Below, in pieces: positions 1 through 6,610 of a DNA stretch of 64,000 nt (positions are counted from its first letter, which is position 1; each line of letters begins with the position of its first letter). Position numbers and translations under genes: made by a program. Where the stretch lies: contig JACTNC010000045.1 in NCBI GenBank assembly GCA_014584295.1, positions 1 through 64,000 on the forward strand, given 5' to 3'. This stretch comes from Verrucomicrobiota bacterium (GTDB lineage: Bacteria > Verrucomicrobiota > Verrucomicrobiia > Opitutales > Opitutaceae). The notes beneath the pieces are model-generated. The model was given only the letters and a program-made list of their open reading frames with translations. It did not search any database and was not told where the DNA came from.

Positions 1-69
1 TCGCTCGGGAATCTTTCCCCTGTGGCCTTCGAAAAGAAACATCAATCAAACAACATCAAAGCCGCCTAA
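1..69 (+). pseudogene. C-terminal end of an IS3-type transposase (OrfB), cut by the window edge
   Basis: Frame 1 reads SLGNLSPVAFEKKHQSNNI followed by KAA and a TAA stop. This is the usual ending of IS3-family OrfB transposases, where an SPVAFEKK-like motif closes the integrase domain. Only 22 codons are visible because the window begins inside the gene. The catalytic domain lies outside, so activity cannot be judged. The terminal repeat of the same element follows at once. Confidence 0.6.
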
Positions 70-71
70 TT

Positions 72-99
72 TGGTGTCCACTTTTTCGAGGCAAGCCCA
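72..99. repeat. Right terminal inverted repeat of the upstream IS3-type element
   Basis: The 28 bases after the transposase stop contain GTGTCCACTTTT and end in CA, as IS3-family ends do. The same 12-base core occurs, inverted, in the left end of the second IS at 754. An open reading frame resumes directly after base 99, so the boundary of the element is placed there. The matching left end is outside the window. Confidence 0.5.
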
Positions 100-756
100 A
101 ACGCCTCCGACGCGGAACTTTTAGAGATTGAGAAGAAAGAGAAGGGTAAGGAGCTGATCAAGAAGTTCAGAGGTATGTTCCGAACGCAGTATCAGAACTG
201 GTATACCGAAGCTTCAGCACTTGTTAAGCAGCTTATTCCCGATAGGCACTCGGAATTTATCAATTATTATCTGACCGATCCTCGCCGTAAACAGATAGGT
301 ATCGATACATATAAAATTCAAGATTGGATGAACGGAAGTATTTCTGCCTTCAACGTATATGAGGGTAAGAAGTATTTCAACGACACTGCTATTATAAACG
401 CGGCTTTTGAAAGCCAGAGCGCAATTCTCACTGCCTGTAAACTTCGTTTCGAGTCGTCACTGCTCGAAATTCGCCAAATCATACAAGCCGATCTATTTGA
501 TTCCGAGATCGAAACAGCGACAGAACTCAAGAAGAAAGGATTTTTGAGGGGGGCAGGCGCTATTTGTGGTGTTATCCTTGAGAAGCACCTTGGTCAGGTG
601 GCCGTTTCTCACTCCGTCACCATTCGCAAGGCCCATCCGACAATCGCTGACTTAAACGATCGCCTGAAGCAAGCAGATGTCTATGATGTTCCTGTTTGGC
701 GTAACGTGCAAAGGCTCGCTGATATTCGCAACCTGTGCGATCACAACAAGAATTGA
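100..756 (+). pseudogene. Remnant of a hypothetical gene with a HEPN-like ending, truncated at both ends by insertion sequences
   Basis: An open frame runs from base 100 without a start codon at its head. The first ATG is at 175, inside a charged helix, so the 5' end is missing. The 3' end is cut at 753, and the TGA stop at 754-756 is supplied by the inverted repeat of the next IS. The protein of about 218 residues is mostly alpha-helical. It ends with KAHPTIADLNDRL, VPVWRNVQRLADI and RNLCDH. The last piece fits the R-x4-H pattern of HEPN ribonuclease-type domains, which are common in toxin and defence proteins. That assignment is inference from a short motif. The base composition is more AT-rich than the neighbouring chromosome, which suggests acquired DNA. 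It is very probably non-functional. Confidence 0.6.
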
Positions 757-781
757 TCGGGCCTGAGAAAAGTGGACACGG
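754..781 (+). repeat. Left terminal inverted repeat of the IS3 element
   Basis: It pairs with 2037-2064. The outer 13 bases (TGATCGGGCCTGA) and the inner GACACGG match exactly, with a mismatched centre. The first three bases, TGA, terminate the interrupted upstream gene. Confidence 0.8.
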
Positions 782-807
782 GGTTCTCTTAAAGGGAGAA
801 ACCCAAG

Positions 808-1101
808 ATGAAGAGGCACAGATACACGATGGAATTTAAGCGAGAAGCGGCGCGGCTGCTGATCATGGACGGCCTGAGCGCGCCGGAAGTGTCGGCGAAG
901 TTGGGCGTGAACCGGGGGCTGCTTTACCGTTGGAAAAGTGAACATCTGGCGCTTTTGGATGCCACGAGCGAAGCGCAGGCAAGCTCGAGCCCGACGCAGA
1001 TGGCGGCCGAGATCGAGCAGTTGCGCAAACGCCTGGCCAAGGCCGAGCGGATCAACGAGATTCTAAAAAAAACGGTGAGCTACTTCGCCAAGGACGAGTG
1101 A
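808..1101 (+). CDS. IS3-family transposase OrfA
   Basis: This is the DNA-binding subunit of the IS3 transposase, 97 residues. The N-terminal half is a helix-turn-helix (YTMEFKREAARLL, then LSAPEVSAKLGVNRGLLYRW). The C-terminal half is a leucine-zipper-like coiled coil (MAAEIEQLRKRLAKAERINEIL). A run of eight A residues at 1065-1072 lies near its end and is a likely site for -1 frameshifting into orfB. The stop overlaps the orfB start as GTGA. Confidence 0.9.
   Translation: MKRHRYTMEFKREAARLLIMDGLSAPEVSAKLGVNRGLLYRWKSEHLALLDATSEAQASSSPTQMAAEIEQLRKRLAKAERINEILKKTVSYFAKDE
1065..1072 (+). promoter_or_regulatory. A8 slippery site, candidate -1 programmed frameshift producing OrfAB
   Basis: Eight consecutive A residues cover two lysine codons of orfA. 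The -1 frame is the orfB frame and stays open from this run through the orfB start at 1098, so one slip yields a fused OrfAB transposase. IS3-family elements commonly make their transposase this way. No experiment is implied by the sequence. Confidence 0.55.
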
Positions 1102-2009
1102 GCCGGTTTGAGTATATGAAACAGCATCAAACCATTTACGATCTTGCGGAGATGAGCGAAGCGTTGGGCGTGTCTCGCAGCGGCTACTACCGTTGGCTCG
1201 AGGCCAAACCCTCGGCGCGGCGCGGACAAGACGAGGCCATCAAAGAACGGATCACCAAGATCCGGGATCGAAGTCCCGGGCCGCATGGCTACCGGCCGGT
1301 GCATGCGCACTTGCGTGAGGAAGGCATCGAGTGTGGGCGTGATCGCACCCTGCGGTTGATGCATGAACTCGACCTGATCGGCCAGAGCCAGTGGCGGTTC
1401 AAGCCGCTGGGCACTGACAGCAATCACCGGTTTGGCTACCACCCGAACTTGCTGCGTGACCTGGGCAAACCCGACTATCGCGACCAGATCTGGGTCGCTG
1501 ACACCACGTATCTGCTCAGCGACACCAGCTGGTATTACCTGGCTACGGTTATGGACCTATGCACGCGCCGCATCATCGGCTGGAGCGTATCGGATCGCAA
1601 CGACGCCCAACTGGTAAGCACCGCGTTGGAGAACGCCGTGTTGACCCGCGGCGAAGTCCGCGAAGGCATCGTGCATCACAGTGATCGCGGCAGCACCTAC
1701 GCCAGTGATCACTACCAACGATTGCTCAGCCGGCTCAAAATGCATCCAAGCATGAGCCGCAAAGGCAACTGCTATGACAACGCGGCCATGGAATCGTTTT
1801 ACGGCCGCTACAAGACCACCACCGTGCGCGACCACATCTTTGCCGACGAGGCCGAACTGCGCGCCAACGTCTTCGACTACATAGAGGTCTTCTACAATCG
1901 ATTCAGAAAACACGCCGCCCTAGACTATCTCAGCCCAATGCAGGCCGAAGCGAAATTTTTGGCCCCCATGGGGGCCAGGCAACTAACCAGTTGCCCATAC
2001 CGCAACTAA
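1098..2009 (+). CDS. IS3-family transposase OrfB (DDE integrase domain)
   Basis: This is the catalytic part of the IS3 transposase, 303 residues as read. An HTH_21-like segment near residues 50-100 precedes the rve integrase core. The catalytic triad is visible as D135 (WVADTTY), D196 (HHSDRGS) and E232 (NAAMESF). The last two are 35 residues apart, the D35E spacing typical of this family. The GTG start overlaps the orfA stop as GTGA. An ATG at 1116 is an alternative, and the main product may be the frameshifted OrfAB fusion. No internal stop or deletion is seen. Confidence 0.9.
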   Translation: MSRFEYMKQHQTIYDLAEMSEALGVSRSGYYRWLEAKPSARRGQDEAIKERITKIRDRSPGPHGYRPVHAHLREEGIECGRDRTLRLMHELDLIGQSQWRFKPLGTDSNHRFGYHPNLLRDLGKPDYRDQIWVADTTYLLSDTSWYYLATVMDLCTRRIIGWSVSDRNDAQLVSTALENAVLTRGEVREGIVHHSDRGSTYASDHYQRLLSRLKMHPSMSRKGNCYDNAAMESFYGRYKTTTVRDHIFADEAELRANVFDYIEVFYNRFRKHAALDYLSPMQAEAKFLAPMGARQLTSCPYRN

Positions 2010-2036
2010 ACCCATAACACACAAAACAAGAGACGA

Positions 2037-2064
2037 CCGTGTCTCACAAATTCAGGCCCGATCA
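2037..2064 (-). repeat. Right terminal inverted repeat of the IS3 element
   Basis: Reads as the inverted copy of 754-781, ending TCAGGCCCGATCA, and marks the right boundary of the IS. Confidence 0.8.
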
Positions 2065-2090
2065 CATCTTGAACGTTCGGCAAAAGTATT

Positions 2091-2534
2091 ATGAGCACGA
2101 CACCACAAGAACTCCCACCTATTCCAGGAAGAAGGCCCGCGCTTGTTTGGGTCATTTCTATCTTCTATTTTCTCTCGGCCGGATGGGTGCTTTTATCGTT
2201 CTCCCTCATCTATTCGGGCGCGATTCCATTGAATGAAGCGCAGAAAGCCTACTTCCAGTCGCAGACGGTTTTTGACCATGGATCGACTATCGTGATCGGA
2301 GCGTCGAATCTCGTCGGAGCCATTCTCTTGTTCCTCTTGAGGAAGCAGGCGTTCCATTTTTTCGTCGCAGCCTTTAGTGTGGGGCTCGCGCTTACTTTGT
2401 ATCAGATCGTCGCTAAGAATTGGCTTGGAGCTATCGGAGGCCCCGGACTGGTTGGAGCGGTTATCAGCTGGGCTATTAGCGTCGCGATCATCATTTACTC
2501 GAAGCGCCTCACCGCGCGAAAAATCCTGAAATGA
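2091..2534 (+). CDS. Small hypothetical membrane protein, four predicted transmembrane segments
   Basis: 147 residues. Hydrophobic stretches lie near residues 18-41, 66-83, 88-107 and 117-136. A proline-rich cytoplasmic start and a basic tail (SKRLTARKILK) suggest both ends are in the cytoplasm. I do not recognise a family. The gene starts only 27 bases after the right end of the IS, so its natural promoter may have been displaced and it could now be read from the IS. There is no strong Shine-Dalgarno sequence before the ATG. The frame is intact and the hydrophobic pattern regular, so I take it as a real gene. Confidence 0.6.
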   Translation: MSTTPQELPPIPGRRPALVWVISIFYFLSAGWVLLSFSLIYSGAIPLNEAQKAYFQSQTVFDHGSTIVIGASNLVGAILLFLLRKQAFHFFVAAFSVGLALTLYQIVAKNWLGAIGGPGLVGAVISWAISVAIIIYSKRLTARKILK

Positions 2535-2771
2535 AGAAGTGGCAGTCATAAAGGGCCAGGTCATGTAGGTTGTACTCAGTCATCACAACCTGAAATCCAC
2601 GCCGAAATAGAGTCGTTTACGTCCGAAGAATGCTCCATTCCTACCCTCGCACACATTGAGGTGGTCCCCATGCGTTAGACAGCGGATCGAGGAAAACAAG
2701 TTAAGACAGACGCATTGGGTTGAGAGGCCTTGGCCGACTTCGAGGACAGGAGCGACGAAGCTTGCCTCAGG

Positions 2772-2984
2772 CTATCTACTCAGCTCCCGCCACGATATTC
2801 CACCTCTTTCTGTGAAGAACCAGGCGACAGCACGATCAATCAGACATCGCACGCTGTCCCAATGCAGCCTGAGCAGACCCGCGGCATGCGTCAGCGAATG
2901 GCACGCCGCCATTACCGCCACTACGAATGCCTCGAAATGCATCGCAAAGCGGGCCCTCATTAGAAGCTGACCCTCATTCCAAGC
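2772..2984 (-). pseudogene. Degraded transposase fragment, ISL3-like
   Basis: The minus-strand frame contains RFAMHFEAFVVAVMAACHSL followed by LLRLHWDSVRCLIDRAVAW. This resembles the helix-turn-helix region that follows the zinc-binding domain in ISL3-family transposases, where RFT-x-FEAF and a W-x-x-V...RAV pattern are usual. The frame stops soon after (2772), and neither the zinc-binding start nor the catalytic core is present. The family assignment is from memory of the motif and is moderate only. Confidence 0.4.
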
Positions 2985-3010
2985 CGACCCCGAAGATAAT
3001 CGGCTGCCAC

Positions 3011-3042
3011 GCAACCTTGTTGGGCCGGGCCCACCAGGTTGC
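3011..3042. other. Inverted repeat / hairpin
   Basis: GCAACCTTGTTGGGC and GCCCACCAGGTTGC pair across a CGG loop with one bulge. There is no T-run on either side, so it is a weak terminator candidate. It may equally be an end of a lost element. Confidence 0.4.
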
Positions 3043-3115
3043 GGGAACGAGTTCGGCATGGCGGGCAAAGCCGGCTTGCACGTTTCGCTTTCAATGGGTT
3101 TGATGGTCGTTTTCC

Positions 3116-3637
3116 ATGAGCACTCCTACCGCGTCAGAAAACGCCATCATCAGCACGAGCTACGGGGATATGACCCTTTCCTTCTGGTCCGACGTCGCAC
3201 CAAAGACTGTCGAGAATTTCAAGAAACTCGCCCGGGAGGGGTTTTATGACGCAACGGCCTTTCATCGCGTCATCAAGGGATTCATGATCCAGGGCGGCTG
3301 CCCCAATACCAAGGCAGGGGCCCGCGGCATGCCGGGAACCGGCGATCCCGGCTACAAGCTCAAGGCTGAATTCAACGCCAAACCCCACGTTCGCGGCGTG
3401 ATCTCGATGGCGCGCGCCTCGGATCCGAATTCCGCAGGCTGCCAGTTCTTCATCTGTCATGGCGATGCACGCTTTCTCGACCGCCAGTACACAGCCTTCG
3501 GTGAACTCATCGCGGGCGACGATGTCCTTGAAAAGATTGCAAACGTGCCGACAAAGTCCGGAGGCGGTGGCGAAAAGAGCACTCCCATCGAACGAATCGA
3601 GGTGAAGTCGATCCGTATCGTTCCTGCCGCGGCCTGA
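3116..3637 (+). CDS. ppiB: Peptidyl-prolyl cis-trans isomerase, cyclophilin type
   Basis: Speeds cis-trans isomerisation of X-Pro bonds during folding. The 173-residue protein is a single cyclophilin domain. Active-site features are FHRVIKGFMIQGGCP (catalytic Arg and the Phe-x-x-x-Gln region), FFICHGDARFLDRQYTAFG and the core ISMARA-DPNSAGCQFF. There is no signal peptide, so it is cytoplasmic, like PpiB. The ATG at 3116 gives a normal-length N-terminus. It stands alone between the mobile-element region and the convergent alanine dehydrogenase gene. The main text differs from E. coli PpiB by the extended loop after FMIQGGCP (NTKAGARGMPGTGDPGY), which is typical of the bacterial subgroup with that insert. 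Confidence 0.92.
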   Translation: MSTPTASENAIISTSYGDMTLSFWSDVAPKTVENFKKLAREGFYDATAFHRVIKGFMIQGGCPNTKAGARGMPGTGDPGYKLKAEFNAKPHVRGVISMARASDPNSAGCQFFICHGDARFLDRQYTAFGELIAGDDVLEKIANVPTKSGGGGEKSTPIERIEVKSIRIVPAAA

Positions 3638-3706
3638 CCATCCGCGCCTCAGGACTCCGTTCCTCCCAATTTCCGGCAGTACCATTACCGCCGGCGATAT
3701 CGACCT

Positions 3707-4801
3707 TCAGGCAGTTGCCGCCTCCAGGGCCTTTGCAACCGCCATGTTGGTGATCCGCCCATCGCGGGTGTTCACTCCCTTCGCCAGTCCGCGATGCTCC
3801 TCGAGCGCGCGTCGGATCCCGTGCTCCGCGAGGCGCAGGACAAATGGCTCGGTCGCCTGCGTCAGCGCGATCGTTGATGTCCGACCCACCAGCGCCGGCA
3901 TGTTGGGAACAGCGTAGTGCACCACGCCGCGGTGCCGATACGTGGGTTCGTGGTGGGAGGTCGGCCGGATCGTCTCGACGCAGCCTCCCTGGTCGACTGC
4001 TATATCCACCACCACGCTTCCCGGCCGCATCGAAGCAACCGCTGCCTTGCGCACCACGATGGGCGCCTTCGCCGCAGGGATGAGTACAGCTCCGATAAGG
4101 AGGTCCGCCGAAGCGACCGATGCCTCAATATTGGCCGGGTTTGAAAGCAGGGTGACCACCCTTCCGCCATACTCCTCCTCAATCAGTTCAAGCTTGCGCG
4201 TATCGAGATCGAGAATTGTGACCCGCGCCCCCATCCCCGTCGCCATGCGACACGCATGGGCACCGGAGTTTCCTGCACCAATGATTACCACATGGCCCGG
4301 AGCCGTGCCGGGTATTCCTCCAAGCAACACCCCTGAGCCTCCATTTTGTGACTGAAGGAAATAGGCTCCAATCTGGATTGCGAGCCGCCCCGCGATCTGC
4401 GACATCGGCTTCAGCAGCGGAAGCGTCCCGTCCTGAGCCTCCACCGTTTCATAGGCGATGCCCAGCACACGGCGCGCAACAAGAACGCGGGTGAGCTCCG
4501 GGCCGGCAGCCAAGTGCAGGTAGGTGAAGAGCGCCTGCCCTTCACGCAATCGGTCATACTCGGTCGGCAACGGCTCCTTTACCTTAAGGATCAAATCCGC
4601 CTCTTTCCAGACACGCGCCGCACCCGATGCAATCCGTGCACCCGCCTGCCGATACTCGGAATCGGCAAAGCCGGCGGACATACCAGCTCCACGTTCCACA
4701 ATGACCGTCGCCCCCACTCCCACGCATCGTCGGGCCAGGCTCGGCGTCATCGCCACCCGCGTCTCGCCATCCTTGATCTCCTTGGGCACACCGATGATCA
4801 T
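3707..4801 (-). CDS. ald: Alanine dehydrogenase
   Basis: Catalyses reversible NAD-dependent deamination of L-alanine to pyruvate and ammonia. With the start at 4801 ([20 protein letters not shown]) the protein has 364 residues, close to the family's 360-375. An upstream Met at 4825 adds eight untypical residues. Visible features are the N-terminal [11 protein letters not shown] substrate-site motif, K-E-P-L-P around residue 75 and the Rossmann fold [19 protein letters not shown] near the middle. It is divergent from the antiporter gene and convergent with ppiB. It probably serves as a catabolic ammonia-releasing enzyme. Confidence 0.93.
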   Translation of the reverse strand: MIIGVPKEIKDGETRVAMTPSLARRCVGVGATVIVERGAGMSAGFADSEYRQAGARIASGAARVWKEADLILKVKEPLPTEYDRLREGQALFTYLHLAAGPELTRVLVARRVLGIAYETVEAQDGTLPLLKPMSQIAGRLAIQIGAYFLQSQNGGSGVLLGGIPGTAPGHVVIIGAGNSGAHACRMATGMGARVTILDLDTRKLELIEEEYGGRVVTLLSNPANIEASVASADLLIGAVLIPAAKAPIVVRKAAVASMRPGSVVVDIAVDQGGCVETIRPTSHHEPTYRHRGVVHYAVPNMPALVGRTSTIALTQATEPFVLRLAEHGIRRALEEHRGLAKGVNTRDGRITNMAVAKALEAATA

Positions 4802-5002
4802 GCTCGAAGCGTGCAGATCAATCACACGGATGCAATCTTACAGCGATAGACCTTGCCCGCATGCCTGAATCATGAATGTCGCCGGTTCACCGCGCCAGTC
4901 GGATGATTGCAAGACAAGCGGAATCGCAGCCACGTCTGACGTCGTCTCTCGTCCATTCTTGCTTTGGAGCACAGCCGGCACCTACGTTGAAGGAAAACGG
5001 GC

Positions 5003-5015
5003 GTTCCCCGGGAAC
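5003..5015. promoter_or_regulatory. Perfect 6-1-6 palindrome, candidate operator
   Basis: GTTCCC-C-GGGAAC lies between the divergent ald and antiporter genes, 43 bases before the chosen antiporter start. Symmetry and position suggest a repressor or activator site. The binding protein is unknown, and one perfect 13-mer can arise by chance. Confidence 0.3.
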
Positions 5016-5058
5016 ACTATCCGGAGCATTGCCCCTCACCAAAGGAAACCAGGTTTAC

Positions 5059-6525
5059 ATGCTTTTTCAGCACTTTGCAGCGTCGGCTGTCGGCACGCTC
5101 ATTCCACGTCCCCTCGCTGACTACGCTGATCCATCCGGGGGCAGCTTGTGGGACACCCTGATTCACCGCATCCATACGGATCCCCTCAATGCGGTAGCCA
5201 CGGGCATTTTCCTGCTCGCTATCCTTCATACCTTCGCTACGTCGCGATTCCAGCACTGGGCACATGAAGTCAACGCCGCCCATCTCAAGGCCCTAGGTCT
5301 AGAAAATCGCCCCAGGGACCGGAATCAGGATGGCATTCCCGATCCGGTCAGCTTCAAGGGACAGGTCCTCCATTTCTTTGGAGAGGTTGAAGTTGTCTTC
5401 GGTCTGTGGGGAATTGCCCTGCTCGCCGCCCTGATTGCCTTCCATGGTCTGGATGCCGCCACGGAGTACATCAGCCATCGTGTGAATTTCACTGAACCGA
5501 TGTTCGTTTTTGTCATCATGGCCCTCGCAGGCACGCGGCCTGTCTTACGATTTGCGGAGAATTGCCTGTCGCTCCTGGCAGGCCTCGGAGGGCACAGCAT
5601 CGGCGCGTGGTGGCTATCCGTGCTGATTGTCGCTCCGCTGCTCGGCTCGTTCATCACTGAACCCGCCGCAATGACAATTGGAGCGCTCCTGCTTTCAAAG
5701 CAGTTCTACAGCCGCGGTCCCTCGCCGCGCCTTGCCTATGCAACCCTCGGACTCCTGTTCGTGAATGTGTCTGTGGGCGGAACCCTGACGCATTTTGCGG
5801 CACCTCCCGTGCTCATGGTCGCGGGTCCTTGGAATTGGGACACCGCACACATGCTCACGCATATCGGCTGGAAGGCGGTCGTGGGCATCCTGATCTCCAC
5901 CATTGCCTTCTACCTGGTCTTCCGAAACGAACTCGCCTTCCTCGACGAAAAGGCCGGTGCGGGCACCGAGATCGAATCCGGAAATCGTGAGCCCATCCCT
6001 GCATGGATCACGCTGGTTCATCTGCTCTTCATGGGGTTCTGTGTGGCCACGGCGCATCATCCCCCCTTCTTCCTCGGTGCCCTCCTCTTCTTCCTGGCGT
6101 TCAGCCAAGCCACGGCCCACCACCAAAGCCGACTTGAATTGCGCGCACCCCTGCTGGTCGGCTTTTTTCTTGCCGGCCTTGTCATCCATGGAGGCATGCA
6201 GGGATGGTGGATCGAACCCGTGCTCAAGAGTCTCAACGAGGGCTCGCTTTTTGCGGGCGCGGCCATCCTCACCGCATTCAACGACAACGCCGCCATTACC
6301 TACCTCGCCACGCTAGTGCCCGACTTTACAGAGCCCCTGAAATACGCGGTAGTGACAGGCGCCGTCACAGGCGGCGGATTGACCGTGATCGCCAACGCGC
6401 CCAATCCTGCGGGGCAGAACATCCTTCAGAAACATTTTCCGACCGGCGTGAAACCTGTCAGCCTTTTCCTTGGCGCTCTCCTTCCCACGCTGATCGTCAG
6501 TGCCGTGTTCTTCGTCCTTCGGTGA
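5059..6525 (+). CDS. Putative Na+/H+ antiporter (Na_H_antiport_2-like)
   Basis: A multi-pass inner-membrane protein of 488 residues, with about ten to twelve hydrophobic segments. Sequence landmarks are FVFVIMALAGTRPVLRFAE, FITEPAAMTIGALLLS, SVGGTLTHFAAPPVLMVA, and FNDNAAITYLATLVPDF with GGGLTVIANAPNPAG near the end. The last pieces, with conserved acidic and Asn residues in mid-membrane, are typical of ion-transporter superfamily antiporters. The longer frame begins at 4876, but those 61 residues are unlike the family. The ATG at 5059 is preceded by AAAGGAAACCAGG, a good ribosome site. The likely role is sodium export or pH homeostasis. Ion specificity cannot be read from sequence. Confidence 0.8.
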   Translation: MLFQHFAASAVGTLIPRPLADYADPSGGSLWDTLIHRIHTDPLNAVATGIFLLAILHTFATSRFQHWAHEVNAAHLKALGLENRPRDRNQDGIPDPVSFKGQVLHFFGEVEVVFGLWGIALLAALIAFHGLDAATEYISHRVNFTEPMFVFVIMALAGTRPVLRFAENCLSLLAGLGGHSIGAWWLSVLIVAPLLGSFITEPAAMTIGALLLSKQFYSRGPSPRLAYATLGLLFVNVSVGGTLTHFAAPPVLMVAGPWNWDTAHMLTHIGWKAVVGILISTIAFYLVFRNELAFLDEKAGAGTEIESGNREPIPAWITLVHLLFMGFCVATAHHPPFFLGALLFFLAFSQATAHHQSRLELRAPLLVGFFLAGLVIHGGMQGWWIEPVLKSLNEGSLFAGAAILTAFNDNAAITYLATLVPDFTEPLKYAVVTGAVTGGGLTVIANAPNPAGQNILQKHFPTGVKPVSLFLGALLPTLIVSAVFFVLR

Positions 6526-6610
6526 ATATTCGCGTCCAGACCTGCGCGAAGTCCACGACATCGCGCCGAGCAAGCATCAGCCCATTGACGGAAACCCGAG
6601 CGACCGCCTC

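Larger units (their letters stand above)
754..2064 (+). mobile_element. Complete IS3-family insertion sequence, about 1.3 kb
   Basis: The element is bounded by imperfect 28-bp inverted repeats that begin TGATCGGGCCTGA and end with its complement (TG...CA ends). It carries overlapping orfA and orfB in the usual IS3 order. No clear target-site duplication is visible: AAT lies before the left end and CAT after the right end. The flanks may have been rearranged since insertion. Both frames and both ends are intact, so it may still be mobile. Confidence 0.85.
2535..3115. other. Gene-poor 580-base stretch with decayed mobile-element sequence
   Basis: No convincing intact gene lies here. Short frames on both strands lack family features. 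The minus strand holds the transposase-like remnant annotated separately. Further left on the minus strand, a short stretch (about 2592-2640) reads like the ending of an outer-membrane beta-barrel (FFGRKRLYFGVDF then stop), but it is too short to call. A hairpin lies at 3011-3042. I read this as a graveyard of inserted DNA beside the IS3 element. Confidence 0.5.

Noticed and set aside
100-2064. Composite transposon formed by two IS3 elements
   Set aside because: The two elements share only part of their ends and the first is incomplete in the window; the gene between is broken, so there is no evidence of joint mobility.
2670-2715. GTTAGAC-like sequence reminiscent of an integron attC core
   Set aside because: No matching RYYYAAC partner with a proper imperfect palindrome, no integrase, no cassette array.
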